Assembly: GCA_046351135.1 (NCBI GenBank)
Contig: JAXLZA010000008.1
Coordinates: 209,324-273,323 of the forward strand
From: UBA4427 sp046351135
GTDB taxonomy: Bacteria; Myxococcota_A; UBA9160; UBA4427
Direction of reading: 5' to 3'
DNA length: 64,000 bases
Position 1 is the stretch's first letter, and each line of letters starts with the position of its first letter. The position numbers and the translations under genes are program-made. Shown here one piece after another: positions 27,096-35,690 of this stretch. The notes under the pieces were generated by a model. The model was not told the DNA's origin and did no database searches. It worked only from the letters and a program-made list of their open reading frames with translations.

Positions 27096-28297
27096 CGCGC
27101 CGCTCCGGCGGCCGCCCCCGCCTCCGCCCCCCGCTCGTCCTCCGCCGCCGCGACGGCCCGCGCCCCCGCGACGATCGCCTTCGAGTCGAGCGACACGACG
27201 ACGCGCTCGCCGAGGGTGAGCCCGCTCTTCACTTCGGCGTACTGCCAGTTGCGCAGGCCGAGCTCGACCGCCCGCTCGACCAGCGCGCCGTCCTCGAGCA
27301 CGAGCACCTTCTCCGAGCGCAGCAGCGCCGAGGTCGGGATCCGCACGACGTCCGCGCGCGTCTCGAGGATGACCTCGGCGTCGGCCGACGTGCCCGGCAG
27401 CAGCGCCTCCGCGACCTTCGCGTCGTCGAGCTCGACCTCGATCTCGAGCGTCCGGTTCTGGGCCTCGGTGTCCAGCACGTAGGGCGCGACGCGCACGACG
27501 CGGCCGGGGAAGCTCTCGCCGGGCTGCGAGTCGACGCTGACGCGGACCGGCAGGCCCGTGCGGATCGCGCCGGCGTCGACCTCGTCCATCGGGGCGCTGA
27601 CGTAGATCGAGGTCGGATCGATCAGGTCGATGACCGGCGGCGCCGTCAGCAGCGGCGGCGACGGGGTCACCCATTCGCCGACCTCGACGTTGACCTCGGC
27701 GACGACGCCGTCGAAGGGCGCCGTGATCGTCGTCTTCGCGAGCTCGGATTCGGCCGCGCGCAGGTTCGCCTTCGCCTGGGCGAGCTCGGCCTTCGCCGCT
27801 TCGCACGCGACCCGGGCGGAGTCGAAGCCGTACTGGAGCGCGTCGAGTCGGTCGGGCGAGGCGACCTTCTGCTCCGCGAGGCGCCGGGTCCGCTCGAGCT
27901 CGCGGCGGGCGCGATCGCGGCCGAGGCAGGCGTCCTCGAGGCGAGCCGCCGCGAGCGGGACCCCTTCCTTCGCCTGCTCGAGGCGCGCGCGCAGGCTCTC
28001 CTCGGCGAGGCGGACCAGGACCTCGCCCCGCTTCACGCGCTCGCCCTCGCGGCGCCGGATCTCGACGACGCGGCCGCCGATCTCCGGGGCGATGCGCGAG
28101 CGGCGGCGGGCCTCGACGGTGCCGGCCTTGGAGTTGGTGACGGTCGACTGCACGGTGCCGCGGGCGACTTCCGCCACGCGGACCTCGACGGGATCGGGGG
28201 CAAAGATCGTCAGGCGGAGGGCGACGGCGAGGGCGATCAAGGCGACGACGACGAGGACCGAGATCGTCCTGCGAGAGAGACCGGACCCGGCGGGCAT
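27092..28297 (-). CDS. Periplasmic adaptor (HlyD/MacA-like membrane fusion protein)
   Basis: The protein has 401 residues. It has an N-terminal membrane anchor (ISVLVVVALIALAVALRL), then beta barrel and lipoyl halves (RIAPEIGGRVVEIRRREGE ... TITAPFDGVVAEVNVEVGEW). A coiled-coil hairpin between them (RARLEQAKEGVPLAAARLED to ANLRAAESELAK) carries two Cys residues that are unusual there. The C-terminal membrane-proximal domain ends in an Ala/Glu-rich tail. It links the inner-membrane ABC complex to an outer-membrane channel; no TolC gene is in the window. It is the first gene of the operon, divergent from the DUF3604 gene. Confidence 0.9.
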   Translation of the reverse strand: MPAGSGLSRRTISVLVVVALIALAVALRLTIFAPDPVEVRVAEVARGTVQSTVTNSKAGTVEARRRSRIAPEIGGRVVEIRRREGERVKRGEVLVRLAEESLRARLEQAKEGVPLAAARLEDACLGRDRARRELERTRRLAEQKVASPDRLDALQYGFDSARVACEAAKAELAQAKANLRAAESELAKTTITAPFDGVVAEVNVEVGEWVTPSPPLLTAPPVIDLIDPTSIYVSAPMDEVDAGAIRTGLPVRVSVDSQPGESFPGRVVRVAPYVLDTEAQNRTLEIEVELDDAKVAEALLPGTSADAEVILETRADVVRIPTSALLRSEKVLVLEDGALVERAVELGLRNWQYAEVKSGLTLGERVVVSLDSKAIVAGARAVAAAEDERGAEAGAAAGAAR

Positions 28298-28418
28298 GCA
28301 GCGATTTCCTGTCCGACCCGGGCTCGGCTCGCGTCGGATCGGACCGCCGACGATGCGGACGGTCTCCGAAGGGAGCGGATGATCGGTTCGAAGTCCCCTG
28401 GGCGCGCGTTCGTGATTC

Positions 28419-28424
28419 TATAAC
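28419..28424 (+). promoter_or_regulatory. Putative -10 box giving a leaderless mRNA
   Basis: TATAAC lies only 8 bases before the ATG at 28433 in otherwise GC-rich sequence, and no ribosome binding site precedes that ATG. If it is a real -10 element, transcription would start at or within a couple of bases of the start codon. No good -35 match was found. Confidence 0.35.
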
Positions 28425-28432
28425 ATCGCTTC

Positions 28433-30445
28433 ATGCCGACCCAATCCGCTTCGCGCCGCGTCGTCCGCCTGCTCCTCTCGCTCAGCCTGCTCGGGGCATC
28501 CGGGCTCGCCCCCGCCCTGCCCGCCTCGGCGAAGGGCGAGCGCTGCTACGACTACAACCCCGAGAAGAACGTCTACTGGGGCGACCTCCACGTCCACACG
28601 TCCTACTCGATGGACGCCTACATGTTCGATGCCCGGCTGACGCCCCGGGACGCCTATCGTTTCGCGAAGGGTGCCGAGGTCAAGCTGCCGCCCCTCGACG
28701 AGCAGGGCCGCGGGACGGTGCCCTACCAGCTCGACCGGCCGCTCGACTTCGCCGCGGTGACGGACCATTCCGAGGCCCTCGGCGGCGTCCAGATCTGCAC
28801 GAACCCGAAGCATCCGGGCTACGACAGCGAGACCTGCGTCCACTACCGCAGCCCGCTGAAGCGCGGCAGCGTCGGCGAGACCGCGACCGACATCCACGAC
28901 CGGATCGAGAGCCTGCGCTCGAAGCCGCTCTGCGGCGCCGACTGGGCGACCTGCCGCGAGGCGCTCCGGAGCGGCTGGCAGGAGATCCAGGAGGCCGCGG
29001 CCCAGGCCGACGACAAGGCCCCCGCGTGCACGTTCACGACCTTCGTCGCCTACGAGCACACCAACACGCCCAACCTGACGAAGATCCATCGCAACGTGAT
29101 CTTCCGGAACGAGAAGGTCCCCGCCTTCCCGATCACCGCCGCCGACGAGCCCGATCCGCTCAAGCTCTGGCAGCGCCTCGAGCAGGAGTGCAAGCAGGGC
29201 GTGCCCGGCTGCGACGTGCTCGCGATCCCCCACAATCCGAATCTCTCGAACGGCCACATCTTCACGATCGAGTATCCGGAGGGCGCCACGCTCGAGGACC
29301 AGCGCCGCTATGCGTCGCTGCGCGCGCGCATGGAGCCCGTGACCGAGATCATGCAGATCAAGGGCGAGTCCGAGTGCCGCTCGGGCTTCTGGAAGGTCAT
29401 GGGCGCCGACGAGGACTGCAGCTTCGAGAAGATCCGCGGCCACGAGAAGACCGTCGACTGCCAGAACGGGACCGGCGAAGGCGCCCTCGGCGGCAAGGGC
29501 TGCGAGTCCCGCCTCGACTTCGCCCGCTATGCGCTGATCGAGGGCCTGCACGAGGCCGAGCGGATCGGCGTCAACCCCTACGCCTTCGGCCAGATCGGCT
29601 CGACCGACATCCACACCGGCACGCCCGGCGCGGTCGAGGAGTACAAGACCGAGACGTTCGACGGCCGCATGCGCAGCCCCGGCTACAACCTGGGCGGCGT
29701 CGCCGCGATCTGGGCCGAGGAGAATACGCGCGAGGCGCTCTTCGAGGCGCTGCGGCGGCGCGAGGTGTACGCGACGAGCGGACCGCGCATGGAGGTCCGG
29801 CTCTTCGGCGGCTGGGATCTGCCGGCGGATCTCTGCACCTCGGGTCAGCTCGTCCAGACGGGCTATGCGAAGGGCGTCCCGATGGGCGGCGACCTGCCCC
29901 CGCGTCCGGTCGCCGCGGCGGCGGCCGGCGGTGCGGCGGCGAGCGCCGGCGCGAAGCCGAGCGGCCCCGCCCCGCGCTTCGTCGTCAGCGCCCTGCGCGA
30001 CGCCGGCACCCCGGCCCATCCGGGCAACGCGCTCCAGCGCATCCAGATCGTGAAGGGCTGGGCCGACGCCGACGGCACCTTCCATCAGCAGGTCGTCGAC
30101 GTCGCCGGCAACAAGAACAACGGGGCCACGGTCGACACGCAGACCTGCGAGCCGAAGGGGCCGGGCGAGAGCCAGCTCTGCGCGGTGTGGACCGATCCCG
30201 ACTTCGATCCGGGCCAGCGCGCGGTCTACTACGCGCGGGTCTTCGAGAACCCGAGCTGTCGCTTCTCGACCTACGCTTGCAACGCGCGGAAGGGCGCGGA
30301 TCGGCCGGCGATGTGCGACGACCCGACCTATCCGAAGACGATCCAGGAGCGCGCCTGGACCTCCCCGATCTGGTATTCGCCGCAGGGCGCGGGAGCCACG
30401 GCATCCGCCGGGGCGGCCGCGGCCGCCCCGACGAAGGCGCCCTGA
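28433..30445 (+). CDS. DUF3604 family exported protein (PHP-like fold)
   Basis: The protein has 670 residues. Signal peptide 1-33 (RRVVRLLLSLSLL ... PASA-KG). The domain opens with a PHP-type metal motif GDLHVHTSYS at 50-59, followed by DFAAVTDHSEALGG, AIPHNPNLSNGH and GSTDIHTGTPG, all typical DUF3604 positions. Many Cys residues suggest disulfides in the periplasm. A Gly/Ala-rich insertion (about 495-520) and an Ala-rich tail are low complexity. The family is frequent in marine and lipid-degrading proteobacteria; its reaction is unknown, with metal-dependent hydrolysis inferred from the fold. Confidence 0.9.
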   Translation: MPTQSASRRVVRLLLSLSLLGASGLAPALPASAKGERCYDYNPEKNVYWGDLHVHTSYSMDAYMFDARLTPRDAYRFAKGAEVKLPPLDEQGRGTVPYQLDRPLDFAAVTDHSEALGGVQICTNPKHPGYDSETCVHYRSPLKRGSVGETATDIHDRIESLRSKPLCGADWATCREALRSGWQEIQEAAAQADDKAPACTFTTFVAYEHTNTPNLTKIHRNVIFRNEKVPAFPITAADEPDPLKLWQRLEQECKQGVPGCDVLAIPHNPNLSNGHIFTIEYPEGATLEDQRRYASLRARMEPVTEIMQIKGESECRSGFWKVMGADEDCSFEKIRGHEKTVDCQNGTGEGALGGKGCESRLDFARYALIEGLHEAERIGVNPYAFGQIGSTDIHTGTPGAVEEYKTETFDGRMRSPGYNLGGVAAIWAEENTREALFEALRRREVYATSGPRMEVRLFGGWDLPADLCTSGQLVQTGYAKGVPMGGDLPPRPVAAAAAGGAAASAGAKPSGPAPRFVVSALRDAGTPAHPGNALQRIQIVKGWADADGTFHQQVVDVAGNKNNGATVDTQTCEPKGPGESQLCAVWTDPDFDPGQRAVYYARVFENPSCRFSTYACNARKGADRPAMCDDPTYPKTIQERAWTSPIWYSPQGAGATASAGAAAAAPTKAP

Positions 30446-30466
30446 GTCGGGGCAGGACCCGGGGCC

Positions 30467-30835
30467 TCAGCCCATCTTGAAGCCGCAGATCTTGTTGCCG
30501 TCGAGGTCCCGGAAGTAGGCGCCGTAGAAGCCCGGCCCCCGCGACCCCGGCTTGCCTTCGCAGGTCCCGCCGAGGGCGAGCGCCTTCGCGTGCAGCTTGT
30601 CGACGGCCTCCTGCGATCCGAGGTTGAGCGCGATCATGACGCCGTTGCCGGGCGTCGCCTTCTCCTTGTTGAAGGGCGTACAGATCGCGAGCATCCCCGC
30701 GCCCATCTCCTTGCCGTACATGACCATGCGATCGCCCTTCATGATCTGCTTCGCCCCCACCTCGCCGAGCAGGGCGTCGTAGAAGGCCGTCGCGCGCGGC
30801 AGATCGTTGGTTCCGATCGTCGTGTATCCCACCAT
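30467..30835 (-). CDS. VOC-superfamily protein (glyoxalase-like)
   Basis: The protein has 122 residues: MVGYTTIGTNDLPRATAFYD, LLGEVGAKQIMKGDRMVMYG, then VDKLHAKALALGGTCEGKPG and the typical end FYGAYFRDLDGNKICGFKMG. GGAGGAG lies about 11 bases before ATG. Small VOC proteins of this type are often annotated as lactoylglutathione lyases or bleomycin-resistance-like, but only the fold can be claimed. It is convergent with the DUF3604 gene and monocistronic. Confidence 0.85.
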   Translation of the reverse strand: MVGYTTIGTNDLPRATAFYDALLGEVGAKQIMKGDRMVMYGKEMGAGMLAICTPFNKEKATPGNGVMIALNLGSQEAVDKLHAKALALGGTCEGKPGSRGPGFYGAYFRDLDGNKICGFKMG

Positions 30836-30992
30836 GATTCCGTTCTCCTCCTGGGCGCGCGGCGCGCGTCCGATGTGCGCGCCGACTCTACCAGATTGCC
30901 GTCCCGGTCCCGCGACATCGGTTATCGTCGGCCTCGAGCCGCGGCGGCGGCAGCCCGGCCGGCGGGAACGGGCCGGGCGGGGAGGAGGCTCG

Positions 30993-32303
30993 ATGGACGA
31001 CGTGCGCGATTCCCGGACGATCGGCGGCGATCCGCTGGCGCGCAGGCGCTTCCTCCAGACCCTCGGCGCCCTCGCCGCCGCCCCGCTGGTCGGGTGCGCG
31101 ACGAAGGGCGATGCCGCGGCGGAGGCCGGCCCGGCGACCGCGAGCGCCTCGGCCGCCCCGGCGGCGGCTCCCGCCCCGGCGGCCTCGACGATCGCCCCCG
31201 ACTTCGGCGAGACCGGTCGCGCCTTCGATGCGCTGCTCGCGAGCCTCGCCCGCTGCCGCGACGGCCAGCTGACGGCGGCCTTCGGGATCACGAGCCGCCA
31301 GGACGTCGCCGAGGGCCACCGCCATCTGCTCCACGTCCTCGAGCAGGCCCTGCTCGTCGAGCTCGAAGCGCATCCGACCCATCCCCTCGCCCAGCATCAG
31401 GTCTCCCCCGTCCGCAAGAGCAACGGCGACAACGCCGACGCGATCTACTACTCGACGCCGATCGCCCCGGGCCGCACCTATCGCCTGCGCTCGAACCAGG
31501 CGGGCGCCGTCTACTCGTCGGTGACGATCGAGGCCGGCGGCGAGCGCGGGGGCTATGCGGGACGGATCGCCGGGGTCCTCAACGACACGCAGTACGACAT
31601 CGGCGCCGACGGTCGCTTCGAGGTCGTCCTCGGTGGCCCGCCGCGACCGCGCAACTGGCTGGCCCTCCCCGACGACGTCTCGCGCATCAGCACGCGCCAT
31701 TATTTCGAGAACCTGCGCTCGGCGGCGACGGACCCCCTGCTCCACGTCCCGATGGAGATCGAGTGTCTCGATCCGCAGCCCCCGCCCCCGGCCCCCGACG
31801 ACGCCTCGATCGCGGCGGCGATCCGTCGGATCGAGACCTTCGTCCGGACCCGGACCCTCGACGCGCCGCGGCCCGACCCGATGCCCGCCTGGGTCTCGAC
31901 GACCCCCAACGTCTTCAACCCGCCGCAGAAGCCGGGCAAGCTCGCCTACGCCGCCGCCGACGCCGCCTACACGATGGCGCCCTATGCGATCGCCTCCGAC
32001 CAGGCCCTCGTCATGACGGGCCGCTTCCCGAGCTGCCGCTTCGCGAACGTGACGCTCTGGAATCGCTACGGGCAGAGCTACGACTACATGAACCGCCGCA
32101 TCTCGCTGAACCGACGCCAGATCCAGTTCGAGCCCGACGGCCGCTATCGGATCGTGATCGCCCACCGCGACCCCGGCCTCCCGAACTGGCTCGACACCGA
32201 GGGCCGCGAGACGGGCCAGGTCTACTGGCGCATCATGCTTCCGGAATCCGACGTCGAGACACCGCAGGCCGAGCTCGTCCCGCTGGCCTCGCTCCGGAGC
32301 TGA
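30993..32303 (+). CDS. Tat-exported DUF1214-like lipoprotein
   Basis: The protein has 436 residues. ATG 30993 follows GGGGAGGAGG by 4 bases. The twin-arginine signal RRRFLQTLGALAAAPLVGC has a lipobox Cys, so the protein should be folded in the cytoplasm, exported by Tat and lipidated. An Ala/Pro-rich linker follows. The C-terminal part has the DUF1214 look: DAIYYSTPIAPGRTYRLRSN, RRISLNRRQIQFEPDGRYRI, DPGLPNWLDTEGRETGQVYW. The protease gene starts one base after its stop (TGAGATG), indicating coupling. Function unknown. Confidence 0.65.
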   Translation: MDDVRDSRTIGGDPLARRRFLQTLGALAAAPLVGCATKGDAAAEAGPATASASAAPAAAPAPAASTIAPDFGETGRAFDALLASLARCRDGQLTAAFGITSRQDVAEGHRHLLHVLEQALLVELEAHPTHPLAQHQVSPVRKSNGDNADAIYYSTPIAPGRTYRLRSNQAGAVYSSVTIEAGGERGGYAGRIAGVLNDTQYDIGADGRFEVVLGGPPRPRNWLALPDDVSRISTRHYFENLRSAATDPLLHVPMEIECLDPQPPPPAPDDASIAAAIRRIETFVRTRTLDAPRPDPMPAWVSTTPNVFNPPQKPGKLAYAAADAAYTMAPYAIASDQALVMTGRFPSCRFANVTLWNRYGQSYDYMNRRISLNRRQIQFEPDGRYRIVIAHRDPGLPNWLDTEGRETGQVYWRIMLPESDVETPQAELVPLASLRS

Positions 32304-32304
32304 G

Positions 32305-33687
32305 ATGCCCCGCCTCGCGCGAGCCATCCGCCGCATCGCCCACGACGCGCAGCCGGTCGCGATCGCGATCGCGCTCGCCGTGCTCGCCCTGGCAAGCGCG
32401 AGCGGGATCGCGGGCTGTGCGAAGCCGCCGGCCGATCGGATCGAGGTCGCGGCGGTGCCCGAGCCGATCGCCGTCGGCGAGGAGGGCTCGCAGCCCGTCG
32501 TCTTCCAGAAGACGCTGTTCCGGATTCCCGCCGGCACGCCCTTCTCGGTGACGCGGATGCGGGGACGCGTGGTCGGGGAGGACAACTGGGGCTCCTCCTC
32601 CCAGGAGTCCGGCGCCTTCAACGTGACGGCCACCGACGAGCTCGAGCGCCTCGGCTACGACGTCCGCGACGCGAGCGACGCGGTCTTCACGCCCAACGCG
32701 ACCCTCGAGGCGCGCTACCAGATGGCCGCGATCGTCCACGACCTCGATCTCGAGTTCGAGGTGAAGACGCCGCCCACCGTCTCGACCACGAAGTTCGAGC
32801 AGATCGCGAGCCGCGCCGTCATGGACGTCGAGTTCCAGATCTTCGACTCCCTCGACCGCAAGCTGGTCGCGAAGACCCGCGTCGTCGGACGCGGGGACGC
32901 CGCCGGCCGCAAGGGACAACCGATGCCGGCCGCCTTCCTCGCCGCGTTTCGGACTGCCCTCGCCGACGCCGACTTCGTGGCGCCCCTGCGCAGGAAGACC
33001 ACCCGCACCGCGAGCCGCTCCTTCGACGACGCGCTCCTCCCGCTCCGGCGCTGCTCGGAGCGCGAGCTGAGCCTGCCCCGCGATCTGCCCCGCGCCCAGG
33101 ACGCGGTGGTCGTGGTCGTCGTCGGTTCGGCGAGCGGCACCGGGACGATCGTCTCGGACGACGGCTACGCGCTGACCGCCGCCCACGTGATCGGCGACGA
33201 ACGCAAGGCGATCCTGCGCTTCAAGTCGGGGCTCGAGCTGCCGGCCGAGGTCGTGCGCGTCGATCCGGGTCGCGATGCGGCGCTGCTCAAGGTGCCCGGT
33301 CGGGGGCACGCGTGCCTGCGGACCGACGACGCGAAGGTGAAGGTCGGGACGGAGATCTGGGCGATCGGCAATCCGATCGCCGAGGAGCTGGCGCGCTCGG
33401 TGACGCGGGGCGTCGCGAGCGGCAACCGGACGATCCGCGGGCTCTCGTATCTGCAGACCGACGCGGCGGTCAATCCCGGCAACAGCGGAGGCCCGCTGCT
33501 CGACGCCGAGGGCGAGCTGCGGGGCATCGTCGTCCAGAAGGTCTCGAACGAGTCGATCGAAGGGCTCGGCTTCGCGGTCCCCGTGCGGGACGCGGAGCAG
33601 GCCCTCGGCCTGCGCTGGCAGGATCCCCCTGCGCACCTGCCGGAGACGAGCCCCGCGACCCCGATCCGATCGCTGCCGAACGACTAG
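32305..33687 (+). CDS. Lipoprotein trypsin-like serine protease (HtrA-type catalytic domain)
   Basis: The protein has 460 residues. The N-terminus has a hydrophobic stretch and lipobox-like LASASGIAGCAK. A unique domain of about 200 residues follows, then a trypsin-2 domain with catalytic H294 (LTAAHVIG), D324 (DPGRDAALLKV) and S394 (NPGNSGGPLLD). No PDZ domain follows, unlike DegP. It is probably a periplasmic or outer-membrane-anchored protease. Its start lies one base after the DUF1214-like gene, so the two are likely functionally linked. Its stop overlaps that of the convergent reductase gene by 4 bases. Confidence 0.88.
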   Translation: MPRLARAIRRIAHDAQPVAIAIALAVLALASASGIAGCAKPPADRIEVAAVPEPIAVGEEGSQPVVFQKTLFRIPAGTPFSVTRMRGRVVGEDNWGSSSQESGAFNVTATDELERLGYDVRDASDAVFTPNATLEARYQMAAIVHDLDLEFEVKTPPTVSTTKFEQIASRAVMDVEFQIFDSLDRKLVAKTRVVGRGDAAGRKGQPMPAAFLAAFRTALADADFVAPLRRKTTRTASRSFDDALLPLRRCSERELSLPRDLPRAQDAVVVVVVGSASGTGTIVSDDGYALTAAHVIGDERKAILRFKSGLELPAEVVRVDPGRDAALLKVPGRGHACLRTDDAKVKVGTEIWAIGNPIAEELARSVTRGVASGNRTIRGLSYLQTDAAVNPGNSGGPLLDAEGELRGIVVQKVSNESIEGLGFAVPVRDAEQALGLRWQDPPAHLPETSPATPIRSLPND

Positions 33688-34796
33688 CGTCGTTCCCCGC
33701 CCGACGGGCTCGACGAGCGCGCGAGATGGGGCGCGGCGCGCCCCGCGATCAGCGGAAGATCGAGGTATGTCTTGATCCCGGGCTCCGCGGCGCAGACGTA
33801 GGGGATCGAGGAGACGCAGTGCATCGCGGTCGCGACGATGCCCTCGTTGCGCGCGAGGCCCGCCGCGATCGACTCGGGATGCCAGCCGTGGAAGGTCAGA
33901 TGGGTCTTCGGGTCGCCCGTGATCTCGACCTCGAAGCGCTCCCCCTCCGGTCCGAAGCTCCAGGGCAGGCTCGGGTCGCCGTCCGGAAGCGGCGCGAGGT
34001 GGCGATCGCCCATGAACCAGTTGACGGCGGCCGTGACGACGGGCTCGCCGCGGACGAGGCCCTGCCAGGCGAAGCGCTGCGCGGCGACGAGCCCCGGCGC
34101 GATGGTGCCGATCGGCGAGTCGATCGGCGCCGTCGCGACGGCGATCTCGTGGATCGCGCGCTTCTCGGGATCGAGGGCGAAGCCGAGGGTGTCGGCGACC
34201 ATGTCGATCGACTGCATGAAGCCCCCGCCCAGGAACTTGAGCATCGGGCTCTTCTTCGCGACCGCGGGCTCCTTGCCGAAGAGCATGATCTCGCGGACGA
34301 CCTGCGGCGCGGAGTAGGTCCGGATGTCGGAGAACTCCTCGGCGCGGACGTGGGTGATCGCACGGGAGAGGCTCGAGACCATGAGCGGGAAGCGCTCGGT
34401 GATCCCGCCCGGATGGATGCCGGTGCCGTGGAGGGTCGAGCGGCCTTCGCGGCAGGCGGCCTCGATCTCGCGGTTGTCCTGGCGCTTCGGATAGATCCAG
34501 CCGAGCGGCGTCACGACGTTCTTGCCCGAGCGCAGGATCCGGACGAGCATCTTCGGGTCCGCCATGAGCGGGCTGTAGACGACGCAGTCGGCCGGCAGCG
34601 CCAGCAGCGCGTCGACGTCGCGGGTCGTGCGCACGCCGATCGGTGCGCGACCGACGAGCTCGCCGACGTCCTTCCCCTCCTTCGCCGCGCCGTGGACCCA
34701 GCAGCCGACGAGCTCGAGCTCCGGATGATCGAGCACCCCCTCGATCGCCGCCCGCCCGACGCCGCCCGTCGCCCACTGGATCACGCGATACGCCAT
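33684..34796 (-). CDS. DapB/2,4-diaminopentanoate dehydrogenase-like NAD(P) reductase
   Basis: The protein has 370 residues. The N-terminal Rossmann domain begins MAYRVIQWATGGVGRAAIEG, then VGCWVHGAAKEGKDVGEL and CVVYSPLMADPKMLVRILRSG. The C-terminal domain carries GTGIHPGGITERFPLMVSSL and the end HCVSSIPYVCAAEPGIKTYL. This is the dihydrodipicolinate-reductase-like family common beside acyl-CoA genes in actinobacteria and deltaproteobacteria. It is not biosynthetic DapB, which is about 100 residues shorter. It is fourth in a minus-strand operon, 8 bases after the crotonase. Confidence 0.82.
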   Translation of the reverse strand: MAYRVIQWATGGVGRAAIEGVLDHPELELVGCWVHGAAKEGKDVGELVGRAPIGVRTTRDVDALLALPADCVVYSPLMADPKMLVRILRSGKNVVTPLGWIYPKRQDNREIEAACREGRSTLHGTGIHPGGITERFPLMVSSLSRAITHVRAEEFSDIRTYSAPQVVREIMLFGKEPAVAKKSPMLKFLGGGFMQSIDMVADTLGFALDPEKRAIHEIAVATAPIDSPIGTIAPGLVAAQRFAWQGLVRGEPVVTAAVNWFMGDRHLAPLPDGDPSLPWSFGPEGERFEVEITGDPKTHLTFHGWHPESIAAGLARNEGIVATAMHCVSSIPYVCAAEPGIKTYLDLPLIAGRAAPHLARSSSPSGGERR

Positions 34797-34804
34797 GGTC
34801 GCCT

Positions 34805-35599
34805 CTAACGCCCGCGGAAGACGGGCTTGCGCTTCTCGAAGAACGCCTTGCCGGCCTCGCGGAAGTCGTCGGTGTTGCACGAGAGCAGCTCGATCGCGAT
34901 GCCCGAGTCCATCACGAGGTTGAGGCTCTGGCGCACGTGCTGGTTGAGGACCTGCTTGGTCCAGCGCAGCGAGATCGGCGGCGCCGCAGCGAGCTTCTTC
35001 GCGTGGGCGATCGCCCGGTCCATCAGCTCGGCGGCGGGGACGCAGTGGTTGACGAGGCCCATCTCCGCGGCGCGCGGGCCGGGGACGAGCTCACTGCCCA
35101 TCAGCATCTCCTTGGCGCGGTGGGGGCCGACGAGCAGCGGCCAGATGACCGCGCCGCCGTCGCCGGCGACCATGCCCATGCCGACGTGGGTATCGCCGAT
35201 CTTCGCGTCGTCCGCCGCGTAGATGATGTCGCAGAGCAGCGCGAGGGTCGCGCCCAGCCCCGCCGCGACGCCCTGCACCGCGGCGACGACCGGCGCCTCG
35301 CAGTTCACCATCTCCATCACGAGCCGGCGCGAGGGCCGGATCATGTCGAAGGGGGTCGGATCCTTCGGGTAGAAGTCGACGAGATCGCCGCCCGCACAGA
35401 AGCCCTTCCCCTCCCCCGCCAGCACGATTGCGCCGACGTCGGGGTCGGTCCCGAGCGGATGCCAGATCTCCTCGAGCCCGCGGTGCATCGCCAGGTTGAC
35501 GGCGTTGCGCTTGTCGGGGCGGTTCATGCGCACGATCGCGATGCGATCGACGATCTCGATCTTGAGATGATGCTCGGCGGCGAATTGCTGATAGTCCAC
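34805..35599 (-). CDS. Enoyl-CoA hydratase/isomerase (crotonase family)
   Basis: The protein has 264 residues. IAIVRMNRPDKRNAVNLAMH, AIVLAGEGKGFCAGGDLVDF (oxyanion hole) and AVQGVAAGLGATLALLCDII (second oxyanion Gly) are intact. At the usual catalytic Glu positions the sequence reads HVGMGMVAGDGG, so at least one Glu is replaced (Asp/Gly). Simple hydratase activity is therefore uncertain; isomerase, hydrolase or decarboxylase chemistry is possible. It lies between an acyl-CoA synthetase and a reductase in the same operon. Confidence 0.9.
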   Translation of the reverse strand: MDYQQFAAEHHLKIEIVDRIAIVRMNRPDKRNAVNLAMHRGLEEIWHPLGTDPDVGAIVLAGEGKGFCAGGDLVDFYPKDPTPFDMIRPSRRLVMEMVNCEAPVVAAVQGVAAGLGATLALLCDIIYAADDAKIGDTHVGMGMVAGDGGAVIWPLLVGPHRAKEMLMGSELVPGPRAAEMGLVNHCVPAAELMDRAIAHAKKLAAAPPISLRWTKQVLNQHVRQSLNLVMDSGIAIELLSCNTDDFREAGKAFFEKRKPVFRGR

Positions 35600-35690
35600 G
35601 ATCCCGTCCCTCTCCTGGTTCTCGGCGCGCCTCTCGGATCGCGCCGCACTTCCGATGCCTGCCCACGACGCGCGGCCGGCGGCCTCGAGC

